NCBI GenBank assembly: GCA_015143295.1
Contig: CM026551.1
Span: 47,232,034-47,296,033 of the forward strand
DNA from: Tetracentron sinense
Lineage: Eukaryota > Streptophyta > Magnoliopsida > Trochodendrales > Trochodendraceae
Length of the DNA stretch: 64,000 nucleotides
Reading direction: 5' to 3'
The notes beneath the pieces were generated by a model. That model made no database searches and was not told the DNA's origin. It saw only the letters and a program-made list of their open reading frames with translations. The position numbers and the translations under genes are program-made. Numbering within the stretch: the first letter of the stretch is position 1; every line of letters starts with the position of its first letter. Shown here piece after piece: positions 22,483-34,035 of the stretch.

Positions 22483-24864
22483 GAGCGGGTTGGGTGAGGC
22501 GTAATCACACTTCTGCGATGCTAGCTGGTCTCCTCTTATTTCACGTGGTCCGTCCGGAGTGGGGAATTTCAGTACCTGGTAATAGGAAGACGGAACAGCT
22601 CTCATTTCGTGAATCCACCATCGCCCCAAGATAGCATTGTATGGGGACGGAGCGTCGATAACGGAGAACCTGGTGGGTAGGGTGATAGGTCCAGCTTTGA
22701 CTGGCAAGATGACTTCTCCTAGGGGTTGCATCGAACTTCCTTCGAATCCTATCAAGGGGGTCTGTGCAGGGACAAGAACCGCCGGGTCCAACTCCATTTT
22801 TGCGAAAGCATGGAGATACAGGATATCTGCCCCACTTCCAGGGTCAATGAGCACTCGCCTGATGTCGAAATCACCAATTCTCATAGACAGGACAAGAGCA
22901 TCGTAATGAGGCCTAACCACAGTTGTCATGTCTTGATCAGTGAACGATAGGGCCTGCTCGACTTCCTTCGTCGTCGATCGCACTTGACAAACTTTTGCCA
23001 CGTGTGATAACTTCCTTGCCTTCGCTCGATACTGTTGCTCGACATCTACTTCCGGTGCCCGAGCGCGATGGATGACGTTTATGACTCCCTTCGGTGCTTC
23101 TCCGCCTCGGCTCATATGACCAGATGGCTCCCCCTCGTGAGACCGAGTGGAGGGCTCTGTAATATGCCCCTCTTCTCTTCCAGAGTCCACGTATTCTCCC
23201 AGATAGCCCTCACTGACTAATCTTTCCAAGTATTCTCTCAAGATGCGACAACGATTTGTGAGATGCCCATGGCATTTGTGGTACTGACAGTATTCGTGCG
23301 CCCTAGGTCCCGTGGTGACGTCACGAACGGTCCGCGCTGGCCATTCGAAGTATGGTTTGTCTTCCATCGTCTTCATGATCGTCGCCGGGCTTGCTGAGAA
23401 GTTGACTTGACCACCACGAGACGCGAAAGGACGTCTTTCTGTTGCTCGATTCTCCCTCTCCTTGTAATGCCCGGGTTCCTCTCGTCCCTGATAGGCACGG
23501 TCGTCCCTCCGCCGGAAATTGGACCGTAGATCCGTTCTCCTTGACGAGTCTGCATCTTGGCGGATTCCCAACGAGAGTCGGTTCGGCTCTCCTTGTCGTT
23601 CAACGTACACAACTTTTTCCTGTCGTATGCGTCTACGTGGTTCCTCGTCACTGGAAGATGATTCATACTTTGATCTCTTCCCTCTCTTTGAAGAGGGTCT
23701 GCTTCCCCACTCCACAACGTCTACCCCTCGTGCTCTGGGCCTCGTCGTTGCTGCAATATCCTCCTCCATCCTTCCGTACTTAGAGGCACGGATTATCAGC
23801 TCGTCCATCTTGATTGGACAGTTAAGGGCAAGAGACTCGTAGAGCTTGGAACTCTTGGGTATGGCGTTCTTGAAGGCCGCTATGCAAGTGCAGTCCTCAA
23901 TCTTGTCGATATTAGAGACTTCATCGGTAAACCGTTGAATAAAATCTCTAAGGGATTCCGCCGACTTCATTCTCATGGCGAAGAGGGAATCTGCACCTGC
24001 TTTCTTCTTCTTGTTGATGATGTACTGGTCAATGAAAACTGATCTCAAATCAGCCATACACCTGATCGACCCCGCGGGTAGATTACGGAACCATCTCGCA
24101 GCCGCTCCAGTCAGGCTGCTAGGAAAGGCTTTGCAGAGGAGATTGTCATCCGGGTTACGGACAGCCATAGCATTTTTGAAGTCGGTCAGGTGGTCAATAG
24201 GATCTCTCCTCCCGTCGAACTTGACAAAGTTTGGTACCGTGAACTTTGATGGGGTATAGGATTCGACGATCTCCTTGGAGAAAGGAGACGTCTCCTCCTC
24301 GTCCTTATACTTCTAAGCATACTGATCGAGAGAGGCTCCACCTGTCGTTCCTCTGACTCGAGCATTAATCAAAGTTTCCACGTCTTTGAGGGTCAGGCCT
24401 GTCTTCAACCCGTCGTCGCTGACACGGAGATCTCGATGTTCAGCACGTGCACCAAGAGAACGAGGGTGGGTAGCTTCTTCAGTAGAAGGAGTGAGAGTGA
24501 ATCTTCTTTCCAGATTCTCTGGCGCAGACGGCGAGATCGGAGCCGTTCCTCTGGGGGGAGGAGAATGAGGGAAATTGAGTTTACGAGCTGCAGAGCCTCC
24601 TCTAGGAGATTCGTCATCGATCTCCAAGTTTCCGTGCTCCAAAGCATCAAGCCGCTCCTGCAGTGACTGTTGTTGGCTGACTATCTGGGCCAGAGTGGCC
24701 TGTTGTTGTTGTAATAGTAACAAGATGGGATCAGATATGGTCATGGGCCTTTCTGGTTGTCCAGAAGATGGGCCTGATGCGAACGTTTGCGCGGTGGAAG
24801 GAGTGCACGAAATGGCTTGAAGGGGCTGGTTCTCGATGATAGACTGAGGAGTTTGGTCTACCAT
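22477..24864 (-). pseudogene. gag-pro: Tat element gag and protease, with an in-frame stop
   Basis: Gag forms the virus-like particle and protease matures it. The first ATG after the PBS is at 24864 (MVDQTPQ). A Gln-rich N-terminus is followed by an in-frame TAG at 24313-24315, after which the same frame continues through the conserved retrotransposon Gag core (FKNAMAVRNPDD, AARWFRNLPAGSI, FTDEVSNI). Next come a basic stretch, a modified zinc-finger-like motif (YCQYHKCHGHLTNRC) and aspartic protease with DPGS at about residue 674 of the joined frame. The ORF ends at the UAG 22477-22479, which lies in a readthrough context. The stop at 24313 lacks that context and probably disables this copy. 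Confidence 0.85.
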
Positions 24865-24912
24865 GCTGACTGAAAGAAGTGGTGTGAGCAAAGGGTGGTT
24901 TCGGTTAAGATT

Positions 24913-24929
24913 CCCCACAGACGGCGCCA
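24913..24929 (-). promoter_or_regulatory. Primer binding site of the Tat element
   Basis: Four bases inside the 5' LTR the minus strand reads TGGCGCCGTCTGTGGGG. A TGG start pairs with a tRNA CCA end, and TGGCGCCG is a very common plant gypsy PBS start, compatible with an Asp-type tRNA. The exact tRNA was not checked. Confidence 0.85.
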
Positions 24930-24933
24930 ATTT

Positions 24934-25673
24934 TGTGAGGGGAAATTACCAAAAGGACACGCGTCAGCAGCAGCTCCTCCCAAGTTCTGATTAGTTGGTA
25001 GAAGGCTGGAGTGGAGGGTGTGATACCCTGACCTGCACTCCGATGATTAAGTCAGTAGGTGTAGGAGATGATGAACAGTAAGAATATAATAGAGAGTTCG
25101 AAGGTCTTAGCTCTCCCAATTTTTCGTCCCCCTTTACACTGTTCTTCACAGGGTTATATAGACCACTCTTGCCATGGCCATAGGCACCCATTGATGTCCA
25201 TGCATACCTCGAATCCCTGATGTGTACTTCAGTAATCATTTTAGATAGATCTCCCGGTCATTCGTACTGCACGCGCATCTGCACACAAAAAGAGCAGGCA
25301 AAGAGTAGGAACTCTTCCGAGGTGACTGGCATTAAATGCAGCATTAAATGCCATTTAATGCCAAGACAATGTTACCCACCTACCATCGTAGAGGTAGGAT
25401 CAGTCCCAGGCGACTGGGCAGCAACCCCAGATCTTATTACGTGTTAGGATACGCGATCGTGGACAATAAGACGACGGGTACGTCGTCTGAATGAGGACGT
25501 GATCGTCGTCCACGAGACCACGGGTCCGTCGTCAGAGTGAGGACGTGATCGTCGTCCACGAGACCACGGGTCCGTCGTCAGAGTGAGGACGGAAATGAGC
25601 TCAAACGATAACACCACACTGAGGACGAGCTCGTTGTTACCACACTTAGGTTTTACGAAATTTACCCATTACA
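24934..25673 (-). repeat. 5' LTR of the Tat element
   Basis: 740 bp, near-identical to 14770-15509. TATATAA at about 25154-25161 (minus) is the likely TATA box. The U3 tandem 46-bp units lie at 25493-25584. Confidence 0.93.
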
Positions 25674-25848
25674 ATCCTCTTCCCCGAAAGTTGACCACGT
25701 TCTACCATTTTGAACCCTTTTGTTTGTTAATTTTGTTAGGACCAATGGGTAGTTTTGGGAGTTTGGGCTTTGTGGGTCAACTCAGAAGCCTTTGACATCC
25801 TTTTCCAAACAATAGTTAGCTGCAATAGACCTTTTGCAGCTGTCAAAA

Positions 25849-26217
25849 GGAGTCAAATTCTCTACAGTTATAACCAGATTCGGCAAATCTGGTTATCACC
25901 CTTTGAGGTGGCCACGTGTCCCCTTGACACCCATTAGCTATGGTTCAGATTCACCCACCCATCCATGGATTTTAGAAAAAAAATTTTAATTCTATTTTTT
26001 TATATATTTTAATATTAAAAAAACCCTAAAAACAGTTTTTTAATTTTAAAAAAAATAATTAATATTTTTTCTCTAAAAACCAAGGATGGGTGGGTGAATC
26101 CTAGGAGTGGGTGAATTTGAACCACAATTAAGGGGTGTCAAGAGGGACACGTGGGCACTTCAAAGGGTGATAACCGGATTTGCCAAATCCGGTTATCACA
26201 GTAGAGGATTTGACTCC
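25849..26217. mobile_element. Mutator-like MITE, 'GGAGTCAAATCCTCTAC' family
   Basis: Ends GGAGTCAAATTCTCTAC and inverted GGAGTCAAATCCTCTAC, followed by the ACCAGATTCGGCAAATCTGGT palindrome and G-box-like GCCACGTGTCC near both ends. The centre is AT-rich. A target duplication was not found, unlike the copy at 33632. Confidence 0.75.
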
Positions 26218-27152
26218 CCATAGGAAAGCAGGGTTAAGATTAGCTTTTACTAGCTTTTTAAAAGATCTTGCAGCTGATTATTGTTCTCATTTTTCGAAGT
26301 AATGCTAGCGAGTTGTCCATGCACTAGTGACACCTTTAATGGGCTCTGCAAACCCTAGTTTAACTCTTATAAGTTTCCTTTACCGTCTAACCCCTCTAAC
26401 AAAATTTGAATGCATCCACTCTCAAGCGTTATGATTGATAAGGGCGAACCTGTAGAAATAAGCTGATCTAAAGTTCCAATTTTGTGGCATACAAGATAGT
26501 GTAGTGGAAGTTCTGGAATTGGGTCCTCTCTCTCAACTTCTCTTAAAGTAATGGTTAAGCGTCTCTGTCGTTTAATAATCACAAGAACATGTGAAGGAGT
26601 GAAGAGAGAAGACAATAATGACATGAACATTTAATTTAAGAGCACTGCTTAGCTGACCCATGGGCCCGTTTTAATTTATGAGTAATTTATGAACACTGCT
26701 TAGCGGACCCATGAGAGTTGAATCACGTGGACCAATGAGGACTAGTCATTCCGTTACAATAAGGGAACCACGGAGACGTTAACTATTTTCCTTAATTTAA
26801 ATACTCTAATAATCACATGAACCATGTTAAAGTCCAATGTAAAGACTTTGTCTTTTCACGCTGTTGCACCATCTGTCTCAATAATCATAAAGAAGGTTGA
26901 TTAATGTTGACCAGTAGGAGACGCAATGTAAGTGAAAACCGGAGTCTCCCTGTTGGAAATCCGAGTGACAAGTAAAGAAAACCCCTTCCATAATTTTAGA
27001 GCCAAAAGGAGTCCGCTTTGTGTGTACAACTCCACACAGATCTTGTACGCCCCCTCGAATAGACAAGGCATGTTAGTAAAATTACACGTTGTAAGGGAAA
27101 ATTCATATCTAAGTGTTGTTTCAATCAATATACCTACAATTTGTGTATCATA
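26218..27152. other. Non-coding DNA with dispersed repeat pieces
   Basis: No gene. At 26640-26790 the GCACTGCTTAGCTGACCCAT-type phrase recurs twice and resembles 14313-14590. The stretch 26930-27150 (ATGTTAGTAAAATTACACG) resembles 33360-33500 and appears to be another repeat family. Confidence 0.45.
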
Positions 27153-27375
27153 GTGTTATGTGTCTAGATAGTTATAGGAGTTGTTATTTAAGGATAGGAT
27201 TAGTAGGAGATTAGGATAGTTTGTAATTATTATTATATTTTATAAAAGGGTATGTGATTGTTCATTTATGAAGATGATGAATGAAGATTAGTTATTCTGA
27301 GAGAACATATGGAGGTTTGCCCCCTTGAAGAGACATCATTGGAGGTCTCGGGCTGCCTCGAAACAGACATATCTC
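27153..27375 (+). mobile_element. LTR-like fragment
   Basis: Begins TGTTATGTGTCTAGATAG, contains TATAAAAGGG near 27241 and a downstream GAATGAAGATTAG...TTCTGAGAGAAC stretch typical of copia LTRs and their leaders. No terminal pair or target duplication was found. Confidence 0.35.
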
Positions 27376-27651
27376 CATCCCCTTCTTTAATATTTTTTTA
27401 TTTTATTTTATTTAAGAAAAGTACGTAACTCTTAGCGCTCTAATCATTGGGTCAATCACACAGATCTGTGTGACAAGTGGCACACACAAAATGGACTCAA
27501 TCAAGAGTCGTGTTAGAGATGTAAAACTGTACAAGTATCACAACTGCCTTTTTAATCTCAATAATAAATATTAACAAAAGATAATTCAGTTAAGATGGCC
27601 GTCATGACAGTTGTAACTGCAAAAGCTCCACTTCTTACAACCATAATCAAG

Positions 27652-28186
27652 TAGGGCTGATTACTGATTAATGACAACTCTAGTTCGCCTCATTAAAGTT
27701 TGTTCGAGCTCGTTTATTTAATAAATGAGACGAGTTTGGACTTGATTTTCAAGTTCAATTGTTTAATGAGCCGAACTCGAATAGGTGTACTCGCCTAGTT
27801 AAATACTCCACTCGTTCAAGAGGCTTAAAATCAAATGCAACCTAATTCTTATTTCTCTTTTTTTTTTTTTTTTTAATTAAATATGAACATGGTTTAAATT
27901 TTGTAGAAGAGGACATAGAAGAAAATGATAATTTTTTAGAAGATGTGTTTCAACTAAATGAAGTACAATAGTAGAATCATTACTCTTCTCTGATGTATCA
28001 CATTATAAGCCCATATTTCTCAATTCAAAAGAAAGTTAGTATGAAAATCTGTGTTGTAAAGAATAAGCCCAGCCGAGTCCAACTTGAGTTTAGCTCTTTT
28101 TCACGAACTAACCCCTCAAGATCAAGTTGAGCTCGAGCCGAGCTTGAACACACCTATAGTGATGCGAGCTGAGTCTGAACACCCTA
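27652..28186. mobile_element. GAGCTC-rich hAT-like element
   Basis: Starts TAGGGCTGATTACTG and ends with CTGAACACCCTA. Both ends carry TTCGAGCTCG or GAGCTCGAGCCGAGC modules around an AT-rich centre. Family membership follows from 52012-52442; duplication not evident. Confidence 0.5.
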
Positions 28187-28243
28187 TGACTGCTCGATCG
28201 GTATGTCATCCCACTCAACAAGCTACCAAGGATATTTGGTATT

Positions 28244-29140
28244 TGTAACGGGTAAAATTCGTGTACCAGCTCAGCGTTGTGGGACGAGCTCGTTTTTGTC
28301 GTTTTGTTCACGAAAGTGACACGTGTTCACAAGTTGGGGCCACGTGCTTGAAATATAAGGGTCACACGTTGTCTGACGTACAACGTTCCCGTTGTGCGCA
28401 GTGCGACATCTTTGTTCTCACGAAGAACAACGTTTCCGTTGTGGTCTCGACAACGAGCTCGTTGTCTGAAGCACAACGTGAGCGTTGTGCTCTTGACAAC
28501 GTCGATTGTCGTTACGCGAACAACGAGCCCGTTGTCTCATTGACAACGATGTCGTGCTGTGTTTTAAGGCATCTACGTCGTAACCGAGCTTAAGTCGACA
28601 ACGAGACCGACTTGTAGGAGGAAGTGATCAGGAGGCGATCCATAATTCCGACAAGTGTGCCGAATTCGCCGCTTCGTGCCGAAAGCACTGTCTTGGCATT
28701 TAATGCTGGTCACTTCTGCGTACCGTCCGATCCCGTCCGATTGGACTTGGGGGAGGCTCCCACGTGTAATGCAACCGACGGCAGACATGTCTAAAATGTT
28801 TGGCAATGAGTGCTAGGACACGTGGTATGGGCACCTATGGCCATCCATGGTCATCGATGACCATACCAACCTCGCCCTATATAAACCCCGTGATTTTTAG
28901 TGCACAGGACAGTTGTTCAAAAACCCAGATCCGAGAAGACGCGTTCAAGGCTTTTAGTGTCTTGCGTACATTTCAGTGATTGTTCTTGCGTTTACTATTC
29001 ATCGTCTTCTACCCCTACTGACTTTGCCATCGGAGTACAGGTCAGGGTGCCACACCCTCCGCTCCAACCTTCTGCCAGTAAACCAGAACGTGGAAGAAGC
29101 TGCTGCTGACGCGTGTCCGTCCGGTATTTTTCCCCTCACA
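28244..29140 (+). mobile_element. Solo LTR of a second Tat-type family
   Basis: The 897-bp unit starts TGTAACGGGTAAAATTCG and ends TTTTTCCCCTCACA, matching the ends of the large element's LTR (TGTAATGGG ... TTTCCCCTCACA, plus GCTGCTGCTGACGCGTGTCC just inside). It is flanked by GTATT at 28239-28243 and 29141-29145. CCTATATAAACCCCG near 28874-28888 supplies a TATA box. U3 differs from the full element and is full of ACAACG-N4-CGTTGT palindromes. No PBS, PPT or coding follows, so it is a solo LTR left by LTR-LTR recombination. Confidence 0.88.
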
Positions 29141-29145
29141 GTATT

Positions 29146-29962
29146 CATGATCGGATTTACAAATGAAGTCTGGAATATTGTTCAGTACTTTTGGATCAAC
29201 CATATTTGACAGGAACACTGAATTCTTGTGATAAATTGCTGGCCACATGGGAGAAAGGACATCGTATAGTGGTGGTCCTCCATGACACTTCCCTAACCTT
29301 CTCTGGCCTGTAGTCATTTAGGATAGTAGGTCAGTTTTGCTCTAACTTACCAGATTTCGGTTTCTCGAAATTCATTTGTCACTATTTTATACCTAGATTC
29401 TTCGGCATATTAAGTTCGATAAGGTCGAGTTCTCATCATGTATTAGCGGTCATCATTAACCACAGATATAGACTTGGATTACACGTACTAAGTACCAACA
29501 GAACTGAGTGCAGCCTAAGAAGACCGATCCGGCGTTATTCGGAAATTTTGATGCAGATAAGAATGTTATAAGCTGGTTAACCTAATATTCCTAACACTGA
29601 GTGTTTCTCTATCAACTGCTAGTCATTAAGAAGATGCCTTAAGGTGGGTATGCTCAAATTGCAGATATGACTCCCTATCAAAGTGCTTATCATAATCCTA
29701 ATGATGGATATGGCTAGGTCAAGCCATCTTTTAGGCTCACCAGGTGAAACAGTTGAGTGGCTAACTCTCTTACAGTTTGCAGACTTTTGAGCCAAATGAT
29801 TCAAGTTCGAAGTCAAGGACCAACATGATTCATGTAATTTTCATTTTTAAAGTGCTAATTATCTTATTTTCGTCGCCGAGTCAATTCCGAGTTCCAATTC
29901 TAAGTACACTCCTACTACTTGCACCACTCAAGAGATACCCCACTTCTAGTGACTGACCAGCA
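29146..29962. other. Non-coding DNA, nothing recognised
   Basis: No gene, repeat ends or RNA seen between the solo LTR and the small LTR element. Confidence 0.5.
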
Positions 29963-29967
29963 CATAC

Positions 29968-30850
29968 TATTAGGGAAATAATTATGTAATATCAATGAGA
30001 TACACAAGATCTCATAGATAATCTTGGATTAGTATCTTTAATATATTAGGATTATTTTTAATATTGTCCTTCTAAATTAAGAGTTCTGAGTTATTTATTT
30101 AAACCCTCTATGGGTCATTGTAATCCATCCAAGTTATTCAATAAATCAGTTTATCTACATGATATCAGAGCTATCGATCCTTTGGTGACTTCTTAACTCT
30201 TGTTTTTCTTTTCCCGACGGGTGGTGCCGCCACTGCCCGCCGACTATCAAACTTTTGATTGTTTTTTATTTTAAACAAAAACTCTATCATCATCCTCTAT
30301 ACTTTTACCACCCTCAGGATCATACTCATACTCATGGATCTCTTTGTTTCTTTTCATTTATTGAAAATCTCTCCAACGAGAGTTTTTCTTTAAATCGCGA
30401 GTCATACTTCATGTGCTTTTGGTGAAGATCATGACAGCCTGATCTAGTGGGCCACTGGCTCCGACATACTCAAAATGAGCGGGATGCGACGGAGATGGAC
30501 TTCATAGACTAGCAGTGACCACCAAGCACAGTTGAATGTTCTAATTATTCGTCAACAAATTATCAAATAAGATCAAGGGTGAGGAGTACTCGACTTGTGA
30601 CAAACCCATGAAGATCTCGATCCTCGTGTGTTTGAGGGGGAATATTAAGGAAATATTATGTTAGGGAAATAATTATGTAATATCAATGAGATACACAAGA
30701 TCTCATAGATAATCTTGGATTAGTATCTTTAGTATATTATAATTATTTTTAATGTTGTCTTTCTAAATTAAGAGTTTTTTGTTATTTATTTAAACCCTCT
30801 ATGGGTCATTGTAATTCATCCAAGTTATTCAATAAATCAGTTTCTCTACA
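29968..30850 (+). mobile_element. Terminal-repeat retrotransposon in miniature (TRIM)
   Basis: Two 192-bp LTRs (29968-30159 and 30659-30850) bracket a 499-bp non-coding interior. CATAC flanks both sides (29963-29967, 30851-30855). The 5' LTR is followed at once by TGATATCAGAGC (30160-30171), a one-base variant of the initiator-Met tRNA PBS. TTTGAGGGGGAATATTA near 30631-30647 is PPT-like but lies slightly before the 3' LTR. By eye the LTRs differ at about 11 positions, so the insertion is older than the large element. The copia-like PBS suggests mobilisation by a copia element. Confidence 0.88.
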
Positions 30851-30855
30851 CATAC

Positions 30856-32907
30856 CCTTAAGTCAGAGACCCAATTAAGTCATCCAATTAGGCCTTTCCA
30901 TTGCCATCGAGTAGGTATGTCGTGGTGATAGCAATTTGTACGTACCAACGAGTGTGGGAAGTTGTCAGTCACATGTGGGGAGGCTTTTCATGGTCCACAC
31001 TCATTAGTGGTGGGTGCTTGCAACTTATCTTCTCCCTTGGTTGCCAAGAAGAGCCAAAGGAATATTAGTATTCGAATTCATATCCAATTTTAATCGAATA
31101 GCAATAGTACTAATCAAATTTGTTTTGTCGCATACATATAATATCCATATTCATTGACACCCCTATACTAAGTATAGTAGTGTTTGTAAGCTTGGGAATA
31201 AAAGAGAATAAGGCTTGTTGACTTTAAACTGGCATGCATGATCCAGAGCCTTTGCTAATGGAGGTGTGTTTCATTCGGAAGTGCATTGCCTGCCAAGAAA
31301 AGAGCTGAGTATGACAAACATAGAGCAGACAAAGCAATGCATCCCATATCCTTATTTAATCTTTGGGTACCACTGAAGGTGCTAAGGAGGATTGAATCGA
31401 TCTAGCCTCCTCGATGCATTAATAATGTTGAAAACATGTCGATGATGCGATGCGATGTGGTCACTGTGGTCCCAGCATTCATGAGTCGGTGATATATGTA
31501 GATTTAAATACATATCCAATGGATACTGATGCCATTAGCAATATCCTATCATGATCCTAGTTAGCTCCTATGGTGCCAGAGATATTGGGTTGTTATCTTT
31601 CCACTTGAAAACTGAAAACCCAAAGCCATGTCCTGATTTTGAGAGTACATCTATTGTTTTTTTTCTTTTTTTTTAAGAGTATATACATCTATTGTTTGAA
31701 TATTGTGGATGTGATGATTGTATTTGTAGGCATGTCAATGATTGTCCATAAAAACATATGGTGCAAATGCAGTTGGCAGTATCCATCATTTCATTGGTGT
31801 AACCTAATCTCTAACTCAATTTCTTTATTTTTTTTTTAATTTTTTTTTTGGGGAGGAAAGCTAGGGTTAGGCGGACCCGACGAGATAAAATTGAAGGAAC
31901 TTGGAAAGGTGGGATTAGGCAGACCCTAACCAGATAAATTAAAGGAAGAGCTAATTACACTTGACTATATATCTACACTCAAATATGGTTAGATAATTGA
32001 AACCATTCGATCTGTAGATTTTATTTTATTTTAGTGAATTGCTTACTTTTGAGAAGCTTATTCCTGTTGGAGACTTGTTGGGAAAAGCTTATTATGGCAC
32101 TTAATCTCCAACTCAAACTGAGGTGCCATGCAGTTGGCAGACTCCCCTATGGAGACTAGCCGGTCCATGTACAGACCATAAATGGGGCCTAATTTCATTT
32201 TTTTTAGGACAACTCTAGGGATTTAATTAAGGCTTGGTTGGTGGCGATAAAAAGAGGGCCATTAGAATTGAGAAGTACTATTTAGGACTAGGTCCTAATA
32301 TCTTTAGCATTTCTCTTCATATCTCCTAAGGTTTCACCTTGACATCCAATAATCGGATTATAACACAAATTGGCATGCATGTGTTGTCTTCTTAGAGATG
32401 GTTCTCACTAGAACCTTTCGTTATATATCCTGCTGGATAGTTTTTGCTGGCAAAGCGGAGCATCCATCATATGAGAGAAGACTTGGGCTTCATGTAGTGG
32501 AAGCACAATATCCATACAATATCATTTAGAGGAAGAATAATGGAACCGACTTCAAGTCGAAACCTAACATGTCTCAATGCCTTGTCAATATATACAGGGG
32601 AATGGTAATTAAGAGTCACTTTCTTAATTTAAAGACATGTCTTGGTTCAAAAGCAAGTATACTTTTCTCTCAATGGAAGCCAATTACTTGTATTTTCCTT
32701 TAAGAAAGTGACTTTAAGAGAAAATAAAGCTAGCATTATCCTATAAAGGAATCACCGGTGGACAGATAACTGGACTGGTTGGTTGTCTCGTAGTTTTCTT
32801 CATAAGGAAAATTAGTAAGTGCAATGACCGCAGTTTGAGTTGTGCCGGTTGCGAGTAACCTAGGGTTTCCTATTAAATATGGTATTGTATTGATGTTCTT
32901 TTATTTT
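30856..32907. other. Non-coding DNA, nothing firmly recognised
   Basis: T-rich runs near 31659-31675 and 31826-31850. No gene. ORFs are short and have no domain signature. Confidence 0.5.
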
Positions 32908-33040
32908 TCTTTTTTTTTAGCTTCGGAGATCATTTACCTACAATTAGGGGTCAGTGGTTAGCTTGAGGATTGGAGGGGGATTAGATCCCGAGACCTCTCA
33001 CTTGAGAGAGGCCACACCCCACCATTGGAGCAAGAGGCGG
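32908..33040 (-). mobile_element. SINE-like fragment
   Basis: Minus strand: CTTGCTCCAATGGTGGGG, then GAGGTCTCGGGATCTAATCC resembling a B box, ending in an A-rich tail (T-rich at 32908-32920 on plus). It parallels the fragment at 5350-5409. Target duplication not found. Confidence 0.35.
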
Positions 33041-33622
33041 GGTGTGGTATTGTACTGATGTCAAAGTGCTGCTATTTTAGTGGGTTTTATCATGTTGTGC
33101 TAGTGGTGCGTACCCTTTCTCTAGCAAGAATGTTGGCCAGTTCACACTCACTTGACTTGTGCAAAGCACAAACCGGCCTTTCTAAACCCTAGGGGGTATT
33201 TATGATGGTACTACTGGCTATGGAGTTAGAGTTAGTCCTCTTCTGTTAGCTTTGATCTTCTCCAGTAAACAGGTAAGAATGAGGATATGCAGCAAGATTC
33301 TTCTGTAGCAGAGCAGCTGCAAAACCAAATGAGGATGCCAAGTCGGATTTTGATATTAGGGTTCGCTTGCAACTCTGCCCGCATATTTTGTGTACTCTCA
33401 CAAATAGATAGGGAATGTTAGTAAAATTATAAGTTGGCAAGAATGAATTTATTTTTTAGTGTTTTTACCATTATATTCACAATTTGTGTACGTGACGCTC
33501 CAACCAATTGTGCAACAGTGTTTGCAATAGTGTGCAGAGTTGCAAACACTAAAAACACATCAAGTATTTTTGCATGACAGACTAAGCATGATTAGAAGTA
33601 TTAAATACAACTTTAAAGACAT
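33041..33622. other. Non-coding DNA with a dispersed repeat
   Basis: 33360-33500 resembles 26930-27150. No gene. Confidence 0.4.
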
Positions 33623-33631
33623 GTAAAGGTC

Positions 33632-34026
33632 GGAGCCAAATCCTCTACGTTGACAACCGGCTTTGGCAAATCCAGTTAACACCCCTTAGGTGGCCACGTA
33701 TCCCTTTTGAAACCCTTTAACCGTGATTATGATTGACCCACCCCTAGAGTTCACCCACCCATTCTTGGTTTTTTTTTTTTAATAATAATTCTATTTTTAA
33801 AATTAAAAAATTGATTTTAACATTAAAAAAACTCTAAAAACAGTTTTTTAATTTTAAAAATAGAATTAATATAAAAATAAAAATAAAACCAAGGATGAGT
33901 GGGTGAACCCTAGGGGTGGGTAAATCATAACCACAGTTAAAGGGTTTCAAAAGGGACACGTGGCCACCTCAAAGGGTGATAACCGGATTTGCCAAATCCG
34001 GTTATCACCGTAGAGGATTTGACTCC
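33632..34026. mobile_element. Mutator-like MITE with perfect 9-bp duplication
   Basis: The 395-bp copy of the GGAGTCAAATCCTCTAC family is bounded by GTAAAGGTC at 33623-33631 and 34027-34035. Inverted ends GGAGCCAAATCCTCTACG / GGAGTCAAATCCTCTACG, the ACCGGATTTGCCAAATCCGGT-type palindrome, and GTGGCCACGT modules follow. This copy fixes the family as Mutator-like. Confidence 0.85.
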
Positions 34027-34035
34027 GTAAAGGTC

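Larger units (their letters stand above)
14770..25673 (-). mobile_element. Full-length Ty3/gypsy Tat-lineage LTR retrotransposon (10.9 kb)
   Basis: Two 740-bp LTRs (14770-15509 and 24934-25673) start TGTGAGGGG and end CCATTACA on the plus strand. They are flanked by ATCCT at 14765-14769 and 25674-25678. By eye the LTRs differ at about 5 sites, all transitions, so the insertion is young. On the minus strand the order is 5' LTR, PBS, gag-protease, RT, RNase H, second RNase H, integrase, tandem-repeat region, an ORF on the opposite strand, PPT, 3' LTR. A second RNase H and an antisense extra ORF are known marks of the Tat lineage (Ogre, Retand and relatives). Stops in gag, integrase and the antisense ORF make this copy non-autonomous. 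Confidence 0.95.

Noticed and set aside
19439..22504. Plus-strand ORFs of 60-112 residues across the retrotransposon pol
   Set aside because: They are reverse-strand shadows of the minus-strand pol frame; their sequence shows no domain and their positions follow the codon pattern of pol.
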